Assembly (NCBI GenBank): GCA_019137255.1
Contig: WPDH01000453.1
Coordinates: forward strand, 1 to 64,000
Reading direction: 5' to 3'
Source of the DNA: Corinectria fuckeliana
Taxonomy: Eukaryota; Ascomycota; Sordariomycetes; Hypocreales; Nectriaceae
Length of the DNA stretch: 64,000 nucleotides
Shown here: positions 1 through 10,697 of the stretch, piece after piece
How positions within the stretch are numbered: the first letter of the stretch is position 1
Layout: every line of letters begins with the position of its first letter
Translations under genes and position numbers: made by a program
Notes under the pieces: model-generated
The model's database searches: none
Told to the model about the DNA's origin: nothing
What the model saw: only the letters and a program-made list of their open reading frames with translations

Positions 1-4
1 TTAG

Positions 5-95
5 ACCACCCCTCAGGTTAACTCACAAAAAACCCACTTTAACCCCTACTAGCGCTACCACCCCTCAGGTTAGGTCCGGGGTCACCCCTCAGGTT
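5..95. repeat. three short direct repeats (CACCCCTCAGGTT)
   Basis: The 13-mer CACCCCTCAGGTT occurs three times, near 7-19, 59-71 and 83-95. The first two copies share a longer 16-bp version (ACC before, A after) at 5-20 and 57-72. Such subterminal repeats are typical of transposon ends, but I see no transposase and no inverted partner in the window, so the nature is unknown. Confidence 0.5.
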
Positions 96-154
96 GTCTA
101 CATCCCCCTTACAAGAGTAAGGCGTTCAGCTAGAGTCAGGCCAAGGAACAAGGT

Positions 155-251
155 CCTGCACAGGGCACAAGCTCGCCTGCACAGGGAGTGTGTAGCAGGG
201 TTTCTTACGCAAGGCATAGGGCCCTGTACAGGGCAGGGTTCCCTGCACAGG
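155..251. repeat. short repeats CCTGCACAGG plus a palindrome
   Basis: CCTGCACAGG occurs at 155-164, 176-185 and 242-251, and a perfect 14-bp palindrome GCCCTGTACAGGGC lies at 221-234. Together with the repeats at 5-95 this suggests a repeat-derived stretch. No gene was recognised in 1-796 apart from the transaldolase promoter at its end. Confidence 0.45.
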
Positions 252-653
252 ACTGGAGTCATTTGAGTTGGGTTGTGGAGAACGCCCTGCGTGTGTCCAG
301 TTCTCATCGGGCCGAGCTTCACTTCCATTCCAAGTCATAGCGAGTCAGCGAGTGGCTGGGTTGAAAGCCGGCCTCACGTCATCAATGGCTAACAGGCTAA
401 CGATAATCTCTAGTGGCCTCACCTGTCTTCCCCGCTTTCTGACCGAGTGGCGGGAAATCGGACAAAGACGCAAACTCTCCAGTGATGACTAGGTTGAATG
501 CACGGCCTAATTGGCCAAGACTCATCTGCCGATGCGGGCTGGGGTTGTCCTGCAGCTCGACACACGCAGGGCACTCACAACAATGGAGCTACGATGCTAC
601 CATGGTGAGGCCTGCAACCATCCATCACACGAAGGTTGGAAAAGACTGGTTCG

Positions 654-660
654 TATATAA
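654..660 (+). promoter_or_regulatory. TATA-like element upstream of the transaldolase
   Basis: TATATAA lies about 140 bp before the transaldolase start codon. That is a plausible core promoter position for a fungal gene. There is no experimental support. Confidence 0.35.
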
Positions 661-796
661 TGTTAAGCTGTCCAGGCCGACAAGCTGTGCGCTCTAGACT
701 GTCACAAGCAATCCAGTCTCATTTGTAAGGTAATTACTCACCAAGTGTCAGCAACAAATTAACGTTTATACCGAAACTCTTCGACCTTCATACATC

Positions 797-2132
797 ATGG
801 GAAGCATCGGCACTGAAACATGGCTCGACAAGCTCGAGGAGCAGCGTCAGTTTATCCGCATCCATTCCACATGTCTTCACAGTATCCCTGGCTGACAAGC
901 TGCAGTGAACGTCGACGTCGATTGGATGGATCCCGAGTACATCAAGGGAATGCCCATCATGCCCCATGACCAAACCAGCAACCAGCTCTGGGTGGACATC
1001 CAGCTTGGAGATGCCTCGAACCGGGACATGTTCCTTGAGACTGCCAAGGAGCTTAAGAACCAGGGATGGCTAGCCATCTACACGCGCATGGTTAGTAGTA
1101 GTACATGTGGCCAAGCATCTTTCAGGCTTAACCGGGCCTTGCTGACGAGGTTCTTTCTTACCTAGGCTGTCCTGATGTGCAAGAAAAACATCAACTCCAT
1201 CCAAGGCCGTGTCCTCCTCCAAACCCTGCCCTCCAAGGCCTATCAGTTCCAAGACACACTTGACCATGCTCGCCTTTACGACCGCGAGTTTGCTCTCGCA
1301 GGAATTGGGCGAGATCGCTTCTGCATCAAGATCCCCTCTACCGGACCAGCCCTGAATGCCGCAAAGATTCTTTCAGCCGAGGGCATCCCTACTCTAGGAA
1401 CTGCGCTGTTCAGTCTATCTCAGGCAATTGCGTGCAGTCAGGCTGGAATGTTGTACATCAGCCCGTACTATAACGGTAAGCTGCTGCGCCAAACATAACC
1501 GAACAATCCGCTGACAGCCCATAAAGAGGTTCGCGCACACGACGAACTCGAGCTGTGGTCCAATGTCAAGGACCCCGCGACCGAGCATCCCATGTCAGCC
1601 CGTATCGTCCAGATCATCGACACATACAAGCGCCTGTACAAGCAAACCGGAAAGGAGCAGCCCCTAGTGAAGAATGCTAGGTAGGCTCCTCATAACCGTT
1701 AGATTGAGGAATCACTGACTGACCCTGTGCAGCTTCATCTCGGTCCAGGAGGCAATGGCGGCCGCAGAGATGGGCTGCCACTCTGCCACCATCTCCCACA
1801 CTGTTCTGGACGAGCTCGCGAAGCTGCCGTGGGATGGCAGCAAGCAGCCCGGCGCCCACGCTCCCAAGCCTGTTCATGTGTACAAGGATGCTGGGCCATG
1901 CCCCGAGCGCCTCAAGAAGCTTGCCAACATCGATCCGCTTGCGGCTGCTGACTGGGATGGCAAGCTGGCTTCGACTGACATTGACTACCTCGCCAATGTC
2001 GGCGAGGCTTTGCAAAAGGCCATCGAGGCGGATCTTATAACGAACGCTCGACTGGCAGATGCGTTGAAGCTTTTCACTGGCGGCGAGGAACGCAGCAAGG
2101 CCAAGGTGGAAGAGGTTCTGAAGCTGATTTAA
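797..2132 (+). CDS. transaldolase-like protein
   Basis: Five exons, join(797..845,906..1090,1166..1475,1518..1680,1733..2132), give a 368-residue protein; all joins keep frame and use GT-AG ends. Transaldolases move a dihydroxyacetone unit between sedoheptulose 7-phosphate and glyceraldehyde 3-phosphate in the cytosolic pentose phosphate pathway. The barrel motif CIKIPSTGPAL supplies the expected Schiff-base lysine, and later segments (SPYYN, then EMGCHSATIS) fit the family. The third intron (1476-1517, 42 bp) is unusually short. The gene converges on the bHLH gene and lies 1.8 kb from the sugar phosphate cyclase, whose substrate would be sedoheptulose 7-phosphate. It could therefore be a pathway-specific copy rather than the housekeeping enzyme; that part is inference. 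Confidence 0.88.
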
Positions 2133-2245
2133 CTGCTGCTGTAGGGGAACGCTATACCCTAATCTACAAGTAGTCAAGTCGCATGGGGATTATCACATAA
2201 TGAACCCCTAAAACCCTTCAAAGTTTTTACTGTTTATTCCTTCGT

Positions 2246-3238
2246 CTAGCTCATGGCACCTAACTGAAATGTTTCATTATCAGGAAGACAGCCCGATGTG
2301 AGTGGTACATTTCCAACCTGGGAATCGGCCACTCTTGGATCAAGGTGGATTGCCATTGTCTCCATATCGTAGAACGTGAAATCTTCGCAAGACAATGTGT
2401 TTCCCGCGTCCAAAAAGTCGAGGGGCTCACTATATGCGACTGAGAAACTCTCTGGGTTCGTAAATTCAGCGACGGCTGGCGCATCTTGAGCTGGGCGTAG
2501 GCTTCCGGTAGGTGAAGCACTCAAGTAGGATTCCAGAATGGGACCGTTGTTTTCCAATCCCCAGTCTATACTGGGAACCATGGACTCTTCGTTTGAATTG
2601 GGGAGTAGCAACGGTGGGGCGATGGACGGTAGTGTTAAGCCTCGGGCCACGTCTGCAGCAGTGGTGGTGATGGCTTCATCGTCGTTACTGTGGTCTTGTT
2701 GATCGGCCCCTTCTTCATCGGGACTGCAGCTAACAGTGTGATTTTTCTCGGGCTGCTGGTCGGCGGCTGGTTGTGTTGGCAATCTTGCCGCGTTCTCTAA
2801 CTCGACAAGGCCAGCCAGATGAAGTGCAGCCGCTTGAGGCGATCGGAGAGGCATGCAGTCTAGCTGACGACGAGAGTTGACCTCTGCTAGAAGTTCGTCA
2901 CGCTCTTGAAGTAATTCCCGAATGTCTCCAAGCGCGTCAAGACACCTTTGATGCAGAGTCTGGAAGCGAGTGATGCTCTCCTCGACCACAACGTGTTTTG
3001 AGAGGCGTTGTGGGTCGCAATCGGCGAGGGCGGGAATTTGGCCAGCAAGCTCCTGAAAATATCTGTCAGCTGGAACTATATCTAAGAGATGACGGCACCG
3101 CAGGCGACTTGCATTTAACCTCTCTTTAAAGGCTTCCCGGCGGCCTTTCTCGAAGATCCGATGAGCCGCCCGATCATCGGAAGTGAATTTCCGAACACGC
3201 TTTTTGCCGGGTTTCCTCGACGGCCCAATGGCCTGCAT
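2246..3238 (-). CDS. bHLH transcription factor
   Basis: A single-exon gene of 330 residues starting at a true ATG (MQAIGPSRK). Residues about 14-95 look like a basic helix-loop-helix domain: a basic stretch with the His-Glu-Arg pattern (AHRIFEKGRREAF) that in the family reads E-box DNA, then a helix, a loop and a second helix (LSKHVVVEESITRFQTL). A leucine-rich helical extension with many Glu and Arg follows. The C-terminal two thirds are acidic and Ser/Pro-rich, as in activation regions. It lies between the transaldolase and the cyclase and is transcribed in the same direction as the cyclase, so a role as local regulator is plausible but unproven. I saw no canonical CACGTG in the cyclase/methyltransferase promoter. 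Confidence 0.75.
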   Translation of the reverse strand: MQAIGPSRKPGKKRVRKFTSDDRAAHRIFEKGRREAFKERLNASRLRCRHLLDIVPADRYFQELAGQIPALADCDPQRLSKHVVVEESITRFQTLHQRCLDALGDIRELLQERDELLAEVNSRRQLDCMPLRSPQAAALHLAGLVELENAARLPTQPAADQQPEKNHTVSCSPDEEGADQQDHSNDDEAITTTAADVARGLTLPSIAPPLLLPNSNEESMVPSIDWGLENNGPILESYLSASPTGSLRPAQDAPAVAEFTNPESFSVAYSEPLDFLDAGNTLSCEDFTFYDMETMAIHLDPRVADSQVGNVPLTSGCLPDNETFQLGAMS

Positions 3239-3947
3239 TCTAGTCGCTGATGAGAGTTTCTTTCGTGCCGCAGCGAGAATGGGCGCCCTCTACAGACAGA
3301 TGTAAACAGTTTGCAAGCAGGCAGGTTGAGACCAGAATGAGGAGGAGCTAAGGCTGTAAGAGGGGATTTGAGGTGAGGGGACAGATCGACGTGGGGAAGC
3401 CTCGATTTGACTAGACCTGATTTCTTAGTCACAGTCACAGTTCTTTGCTAAAAATTTGGGGCTACGTCACATTTACGCCTCACTCGGCACAGTCCATTGA
3501 TTCGCCGTGACCAAACCCAACTGGGTCTGTGATCCTACCTAAGTATCTAGACTAAGTAATGGCTAGGTACGTAGCTTATGTTTCACGATACTCACAAAGT
3601 TACTTCTTCTACTTATTTGAAGCTTTCATTCTACAGCATCATCCAATAATAAATGAGGCTCTGTGTAGTCTACTTTGTGTCATGGGCCAAAGTGCGTTAA
3701 CTTCCTGTTGGTGGCCCGTCACATGCCAACAAACCCCTGATGCTTCCTTTAATGTCCCACACATGAGTATACACATTAACCTAAAGTCCAATCACGCTGG
3801 TACGGGTAATAATTGAACACAGGCATAGAAAAGGATGAGATTATGCTCAGCTACTCATCACACACACCATCTGCATATTAAAGCCACTTTTTTGTTAGAC
3901 AATTGACTACCAACAAGAGCAGCTGGACTAAATGATCTATCCCAGCT
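3239..3947. other. intergenic stretch, bHLH promoter side
   Basis: No gene recognised. The part next to 3239 is the upstream region of the bHLH gene, and the part next to 3947 is the 3' side of the cyclase gene. Confidence 0.5.
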
Positions 3948-5523
3948 TCAAACGTTGCCACTGCCATTCGCGACTGCCACTGGAATGCGACTGCCCATTC
4001 TATGAGCCATATCGTTAAACTCCTTCAGCACATCCTCGGAATATTTCCTCGGAATCTTCTCGCTGTTGTTTTTCAGACCCTCAACGCCCTCCGGGCCAGA
4101 AGTATGCTTGACGCTGCTATGGATACTGTTCTTGGTCAACTCTGAGCTCAACCCATCCTCAACAGATGCTCCCTGAATCGTGTATCCAGTGTCACTAGCG
4201 TCAACATACGCATCCAAGCCTTCGCCCCTTCGCGGGAACTTATGCATGAGCTGCTTGTGAACCTGCAGAGCCTTGCACATCTCGGCGTGGGTCACATCGT
4301 TCAAAAACACACACTTTCCCATCGGGCTGACAGGCACGGCAGCTCGCAACTTGCCATCCCTAGTCCTGAGAATGGCGCTCGTCGCCCGCTCAAGCAATGG
4401 CCCGTCAAACTGGTGGTGATCCATGGACAGGCCGGCGCGGGAGAACAGTTTCAAGATTCGCTCGTGATCCGCAGAGCTGAGAAGCCCTCGCATGTTTGAC
4501 AGGGTCGCAGAGTAAGCCATATCAATGGAAATGGCGTGGCCGTGACGAAGGGGAGTTTCAGGAACAAGCTCGTGAAGAGGGGACCACCTAGTATCTATCA
4601 GTTTTCGCCCCAATCGCCCTGCGTGTAGAGTGTGTACTCACGTGTGGCCATAAGCAATGACTCTGTCCAGCATAATCTCGTGGAGGTTGGGTGTCTCAAG
4701 CTTCAACATCTCATGGATCCCCGCCCGGCAAACGCGATCAGCTGCGATCCTGATTTCCTTGGGTGCATCATTCAGTCGCCCAAAGGCCGTGTTGATGAAA
4801 TCCTCGCAGTAACGGTCGAGAAGATCAAAGGTGGACTTGTGCGCGCATGAAGAAATCTTGATGAGCTCTGCGAAGCCGTTGCGGATCTGGGCCACTGGGA
4901 GCGTACGCAAGAAGGTAAAGTCCAGAAAGGTGTGCGTAGGTGCATGGTACGCTCCGAGACGGTTTTTGTACCGGCCATAGTTGACGGCGACTTTGATGGA
5001 CACGGAGGCATCAATTAGGCCAATGACGGTAGTGGGAATGCGGATGTAGTTAGTGCTGCGACGGTATGCAGCACAAGCAAATCTGGTTAACAGCGTCTTA
5101 GTAATGTTATACACATGCGACAAGGATGAAATGGTTAAGGGCTTACCCGGCGACGTCAGTGACCAAGCCTCCTCCGACAACTAACACAGGCTCCTTTCGG
5201 TAGATGCCAAACTCGGTCATAGTATCGACAATGGCCAGCAGTGTTTCCATACTCTTGGCCTTCTCGCCAATCATGGTCTTGTGAATCTTCAATCTGATGC
5301 TGTAATGGTCAAAGTATTTCTGCAGTCGACCTCCATACATGTTGAAGATGTTGAGGTCCATGACTGCTAAGCAGCGCTGCCATGTTTGGTAGTGCCCGGC
5401 CAGCTGTGAGTTTTCGATGTTCAAAACACCATCGAGAAACTCAAAGTCATACTCTATCTTCTCGTAGCCGCAAACAGAAAATCCCTGCTTGGTGGGCTCA
5501 ACGGTGGCTTTCATGTCAGACAT
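3948..5523 (-). CDS. sugar phosphate cyclase of DDGS/EEVS type (mycosporine core synthase)
   Basis: Three exons, complement(join(3948..4587,4642..5082,5147..5523)), encode 485 residues. The ATG at 5523 (MSDMKATVEP) was chosen because an upstream in-frame TTG is not a credible start. The protein is a dehydroquinate-synthase homologue: the NAD-binding GGGLVTDVAG is at about 117-126, and by comparison with DHQS the likely metal ligands are E198, H272 (GHTWSP) and H288. It reads RHGHAIS where DHQS has HGE, which favours the C7-cyclitol synthases that turn sedoheptulose 7-phosphate into desmethyl-4-deoxygadusol (DDGS, MysA) or 2-epi-5-epi-valiolone (EEVS). The linked methyltransferase and ATP-grasp gene favour DDGS. 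A low-complexity tail of about 60 residues ends the protein. It is divergent from the methyltransferase gene across 1.1 kb. Confidence 0.88.
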
Positions 5524-6625
5524 GATGAAGGGAACAAGGTGAGGGCTGGGAATCAAGAAGTGATGGTGTTGAGTCTTGGAAAGGATGGAAGAAATGCTGC
5601 GATGGTAATGAATTCAAAGAAGGGAAAAGCTTCTTGAATGGAGGAAGGGCTTTTATGACTTGGCTAATTCGAGATCATCAACAGACCCATTCATGCAATA
5701 TTGAGTATCAGACTGCTCGACCCAGCCCCTTGACCAATGCAGCAGCGTTCTGGAACCCGTCACTAGCCTGATGATCAGCCATCATGCCCGACGTTGATTT
5801 CGTTGGGAGGCTTCTGCTGCGACAAGGTGGTAGTCAATGAACACTTCATCTAAAGTACTGTATACTGGACGAGCCCAGCTTTTCCCAGTGACTTGCCGAG
5901 GTACAGGGTTCTCCGGTTACAAGTCTATGACGCGACCAGTCTTGTATGGTATCCATATCCGGAGTTTTGGTCAGGCCGAGGTGAGCGCATCGTGCGTTCA
6001 ATGCCCGTGGAAGCCTGAGCTGTGCATATGCGCCCAGTGTTATTATGCACGCAACCAGCCATCTCTGTAAGTCATGATGTATTCGATGCTCTGACAATCT
6101 GAATTGCCAAGAGCCCTGAACTCTGTCTATAGCTCCCGGCGCGGTCGACTCGGTGATGGTGCGGGGAACTAATAGTCATCTAATGCATCTCATGGTGTCA
6201 TCCACCAAGGCTTGTCTCACATCATCAGAAGCACAGCAGAGGTGAAACAGACTTGTCTCCACTGTGGCCACTAGGAAGCTTATGGAATGTTGCACTGCTT
6301 CCAAATGGGATATATCAATGATTCATCAACAACAATCTCGTAAGTTAGACGACACGTTTTTCTCAGCAAGTCTACTTTACTTTACCTTTCTTAGCTCATT
6401 TCATACTACGTGAGTCTTGGATGCAATACCCGTATGGGTAATTCACGCTGCTTTAGGCAGGCCGAAAGCACGCCTTGGCTCAATTGGCATATGTGCGTGT
6501 CACCATTCCCGATTTCGTGATTTGGCCGCAAGCACACCGCTAGATGGAGAGTCTCGAAAGATGCCACAAGGGAAACAAATTTCCATCTTCCTAAAACGTT
6601 TTTCTGGTACCTCTCAAAAATAAAT
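5524..6625. promoter_or_regulatory. divergent intergenic region of the mycosporine cluster
   Basis: About 1.1 kb between the start codons of the cyclase (-) and the O-methyltransferase (+). No open frame here looks coding. The region presumably holds both promoters; I could not identify a specific operator. Confidence 0.5.
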
Positions 6626-7601
6626 ATGGCCAATTTCAATCAGACCAAAGCCTACGCGGCCCAAGAAGACGTGTTTTTCGACGACGGCCGTGAAATTGAG
6701 CTGCTTCACTTCCTATACCGCCATCCAAGTCTTGAGGAAATTCGTGGGTCTCCCCGGCGAGTCCTGGAGGCCATCGATGAGTTTGGCCGTACTCAAAAGT
6801 ATTTGATGAATGTTGGCGAAAGTAAGGGTAAGATCGTGACAGATCTTATCGCAGAGGTCAAACCAAGTGTCATAGTAAGTGTAATATTCGCGACATGAAA
6901 GTTGCACTGGCCAATGTGGGCTCGTCTCTAATTATTTCCATGAACTAGGTCGAGCTTGGTGGATATGTGGGATACTCAGCCATTCTCTTCGGAGACGCAT
7001 TAAGAAAGGCGGGCGGCCAGAAGTACTGGAGCCTCGAACGAAACCCGGAGTTCGCGGCCGTCATCACTTCGTTCGTTGAGCTCGCAGGCTTAGAGGACAT
7101 TGTCAAGGTCGTAGTCGGCCCCAGTGATGAGTCGCTTCGACGATTGCAAGCTCAAAAGCGTGTGGCCAAGATTGACTTGTTGTTCCTGGACCACTACAAG
7201 CCTGCTTATCTGCGAGACCTCAAGCTGTGTGAGGAGCTGCGGCTAGTTTCCTCGGGCTCAGTCCTTGCCGCCGACAATGTCATCAAACCCGGGAATCCTC
7301 CTTACCTGGAATACGTTCGAAGCAGCGTAGAGGAGAAGCAGGCCAGAGTGTACCGCGCAGAGGCAGCTAATGATCTACCTGATTTCCCGGAGACTTGCTC
7401 AAAGCAGTACACCGAGAAAGACGAACCAAAACCAAGCGACACTGCTCCTAAGGGCAACCCACAGCTGATATACGAAAGCAAGCTCATCCGAAGCTTTGAG
7501 CCAACGGGAATCCCGGTAAGAATGATGCAATTTCCTTTGCAGAAGCTTGCTGATATGAGTGCACCCAGGATGGTATCGAGATTACACACTGTCGTGGTTA
7601 A
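6626..7601 (+). CDS. SAM-dependent O-methyltransferase, COMT-like (MysB-type)
   Basis: Three exons, join(6626..6874,6949..7515,7569..7601), give 282 residues; the last exon adds only ten residues and a stop, restoring the usual C-terminus of the family (FEPTGIP then DGIEITHC). SAM motif I is VELGGYVGYSA. The metal-binding positions of catechol O-methyltransferases appear as the Asp in FLDHYKP and the Asp-Asn in AADNV. In mycosporine synthesis this class methylates the cyclase product to 4-deoxygadusol. Position between the cyclase and the ATP-grasp gene supports that role. Taken alone, the sequence would only say catechol-type O-methyltransferase. Confidence 0.85.
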
Positions 7602-8063
7602 ATCTCATGCAGTGGCATGATCATTTGTTGAAGTATCTGAAGACTCAGATTGGCGTGAGCATATAAAAGAAACATGCGTGACTAAGCTCAAGCTGGGAGA
7701 ATAGAATTGGACAAGGACGGAATGCCTCCTGGCCAGTGAAGACCATCAATCAAACCATAGTCTAAGCATCCCCCCTTAATCAAAACTATGAGAAATATGA
7801 TATGAGAACCCAGTGCTTTCATAAAGTCCCCGTCTCACCAAGAAACGTGAGGTGGCCAATGTCTCAAAGAATTTGAGCAATTAAAGTGAGACTTTTCATG
7901 CCCAGTCCAGTCAATGCTAGAGTCTATGACGTCTGCGCACATTCAGCCCACCCACAATTGTCTACCTTTCACTTTCACAATTTAAAGCTTTCTGTCCCCT
8001 CGCATCTAAGATTTTCTTTTTCACGCGCATCTTGACTGTCTCATTTCTTGCTAGAGCTTCATC
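7602..8063 (+). promoter_or_regulatory. upstream region of the ATP-grasp gene
   Basis: About 460 bp between two genes on the same strand. The pyrimidine-rich stretch just before 8064 fits a fungal transcription start region. No specific site recognised. Confidence 0.35.
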
Positions 8064-9554
8064 ATGGCCGACACTATGGCTTGGCACTTCTCAAAGAATC
8101 TCTTTCTCCTAGGCCTTAGCCTTGTGTTCCTCCCCTTGAGCACATTCCTCGTCTTGGTGGTGGCGCTTCGTCACTTGGTTCTCACTACCAAGCACAAACA
8201 CGGTACTCCCTCGGACGAATTTGTGGCTGCACCAAAGAAAACAGTTCTTGTCACCGGAATCAACATGTCGAAAGGGCTCGCAGTTGCGCGGATGTTCAAA
8301 CGCAGTCATCATCGTGTTATCGGAGCAGACTGGCACCGGTTATCTCTCGGGAGAATTTCGACAGCTATTGACACCTACTACGCAGTGCCGCGACCCTCAG
8401 AACTGTTAGACACGAATTTGCGTGATGAATACGCGGACCGAATGCTGGAAATCGTGAGGAAAGAGAAAGTCGATCTCTGGATCTCGGCGTCTGACGTAAA
8501 GTCCGCCATCCAAGATGCAGCGGTCGGGGAGAGGGTGGAGGCTTATACAAAAGCCAAGGCCATTCAATTCGACGTCGAATGGACTCGCAAGCTCCATAAC
8601 AAGGAATCCTTCATGGACCACTCTCGAGATCTCGGGCTCCGAGTCCCCGACGCAGGCACTGTACAGTCCCCAAAAGAACTCATTCAGTTCTTGGAAAATA
8701 GGGGAGGCTTAGAGAGGCACGTTGATGGTCGACAGTATCTCATAAAACCTTCTGGTGTCGACGATGTTGCTAGATTCACCATGCCTCTGCTGCCATTGGA
8801 AAGCAAGGAGGCGACGCTGCGAAAAATACAACAAATCCCGTTCAAGCGAAACTGCCCCACATCATTTCTTGCGCAAGAATTCATCGAGGGCCTGGAGTTT
8901 TGTACTCATGCTCTTATCGTTCGGGGCGAGGTTCGCGCCTTCGTTGCATGTCCGTCGGCATCTGTGTTGATGCACTATACAGCACTTCCTCCGGATTCAC
9001 CCATCAGCCAAGCCATGGAAGACTTCACCGAAAGGCAGGCTGCGGCCGGTGGCGAGAACTTCACAGGTCATTTGAGTTTCGACTTCATAGTCAAGCCCCC
9101 ATGCCCGCCTGGACGAGTCAACATGGAAATTTATCCCATCGAATGCAACCCACGGGTTCACACTGCCATTGTTTTGTTTAACCAGACACCTGAGCTGGTG
9201 GAAGAATACCTCTCAGTGCTTTCACCCTTGAAAGCATCTTACCGTTCTCAACCACTAGCACCCGTAAACCCTGGTCGATACTACTGGGTCGGGCAAGACG
9301 TTGTCGAACAGGTCATCTATCCTCTATACGGTTGCATGTGTACGGGAACGATGTCTACTGGCGACGTCGTTCGGTCTTCGATGAGCTTTTTCCGTCACTT
9401 GTGTTACTGGAAAGACGGAACGTTTGACAGCTCGGATGTTCTCCCATGGTGGTGGCTGTATCATGTGTACTGGCCGTTGCACTTTATTAAATATTTGATA
9501 TGGGGGCGCTGGAACAAGATCAATGTCAGCACAGGAAAAGTCTTTGAGATGTAG
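8064..9554 (+). CDS. membrane-anchored ATP-grasp ligase (MysC-type)
   Basis: A single exon of 496 residues. Residues about 10-40 form a strong hydrophobic membrane segment. A Rossmann-like pre-ATP-grasp domain starts at VLVTGINMSKG (61-71). The ATP-grasp fold shows an ATP-binding lysine in YLIKPSG (K228), EFIEG (272-276) and the Mg/ATP motif IECNPR (359-364). In mycosporine pathways the ATP-grasp enzyme (MysC) joins an amino acid, typically glycine, to 4-deoxygadusol. Fungal mycosporines carry other amino acids or alcohols, so the substrate cannot be read from sequence. The N-terminal anchor is not part of the cyanobacterial enzymes as I know them and suggests work at a membrane. No NRPS-like or D-Ala-D-Ala-ligase-like second ligase is nearby. 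Confidence 0.82.
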   Translation: MADTMAWHFSKNLFLLGLSLVFLPLSTFLVLVVALRHLVLTTKHKHGTPSDEFVAAPKKTVLVTGINMSKGLAVARMFKRSHHRVIGADWHRLSLGRISTAIDTYYAVPRPSELLDTNLRDEYADRMLEIVRKEKVDLWISASDVKSAIQDAAVGERVEAYTKAKAIQFDVEWTRKLHNKESFMDHSRDLGLRVPDAGTVQSPKELIQFLENRGGLERHVDGRQYLIKPSGVDDVARFTMPLLPLESKEATLRKIQQIPFKRNCPTSFLAQEFIEGLEFCTHALIVRGEVRAFVACPSASVLMHYTALPPDSPISQAMEDFTERQAAAGGENFTGHLSFDFIVKPPCPPGRVNMEIYPIECNPRVHTAIVLFNQTPELVEEYLSVLSPLKASYRSQPLAPVNPGRYYWVGQDVVEQVIYPLYGCMCTGTMSTGDVVRSSMSFFRHLCYWKDGTFDSSDVLPWWWLYHVYWPLHFIKYLIWGRWNKINVSTGKVFEM

Positions 9555-10697
9555 ATAGTCAGCTACTTACAATGCCCGTTCGGAGCTTAATCGCGAGCCC
9601 TCAAGACTCGCAGTAACAATTTTCATGGAGTCTACCCGTAGCCTCGCCTCATATGTTGAGTTTAAATGCATGGTTCGCGTCCTTACTGCCGCTAAGGGCA
9701 GAAGAAGCTAGAGCAGGAAGACGTGACTGTTGTATTTGTTGATACGTACGCATCAGTTAAACCACTGCGAGCCGCCTCGCCACCTCGCCACGGGCCAGGT
9801 GGATTCAGTCCCATCGAGTTTCGGGGCCGGGAACTCCGATAACGCCGAGATCAGGTTACCATCGGAAACAACTCCGCAAGTACCATGTCCATCGCAATGA
9901 AAACTCCGCATATGTACACAAAAAGGATCTTGCTAGAGTTGACTAGCTGGCGACACAGTCTTCTGCTGAGTATACCTAATCTACATACTTACTAGACTAC
10001 TGAAGCACCTGGTGAATGCCTCACGAATAGGAGATTTATGAAATATATGCATATTCGGTTCTTGCGGCTGAGCCTGTTAAATGTACACTAGTAGTCTACG
10101 CATTAGGGAGGTAGAAGACGAAATCAATATTCAAACTACAACAGGCACCCTTAGATCGATGGTGATAGAGACAAGCTCTGCCCCAGACACGCTGCAACTA
10201 GAAGCATACAGTCAGAGGCAATAATGTTGCTTCTCAGGTGGGCGACGTGCCCTTTATCGTATGAATTGCTCTCGGGCAGAATGACATTGGTTGCTCCGGT
10301 CCTGAAGCTAAATCAGGTGTACGAAAGCCATCTCCGACGCTAGTACTTGGCTCATCCTCGCTCCGTCCCGCTTCAAAGTACGAATGAAACCATTCAATGC
10401 CGCAGATCCTCTTATAGATCGACAAATCGTAATCAGCTGGCGACTCCTGCATATTTGCTGTCATTGCTAGGTCCCTGTCTCTGACCGACGGGTACACAAA
10501 GTTCCGAGTTGGAAAATTTCAGTATGAACTATCATGGATTCTATTTTGGTGTGCGGACTAGATTTTATATGGAAATTGCTATATAATTTGGCTCTCTCAT
10601 CATTGAGACGCTCCCATCTTCTCCGTTTACCCATCGCTATCATCCAAACTCATTAGAGGCTATCAAAATTCTCGAATCGGACATCGACTTATCGCAA
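9555..10697. other. intergenic, no gene recognised
   Basis: About 1.1 kb without a convincing gene. A short open frame on the minus strand (10234-10497) has no ATG and no recognisable domain. TATATAAT at 10580-10587 lies about 110 bp before the next start codon and could be its TATA element. Confidence 0.45.

Noticed and set aside
98..338. Minus-strand Cys/Pro-rich open frames near the window start
   Set aside because: They follow from the short CCTGCACAGG repeats and show no domain.
10234..10497. Minus-strand frame with protein-like wording (YDLSIYKRICGIEWFHSYF)
   Set aside because: It begins at GTG, has no recognisable domain and no usable splice partners nearby.
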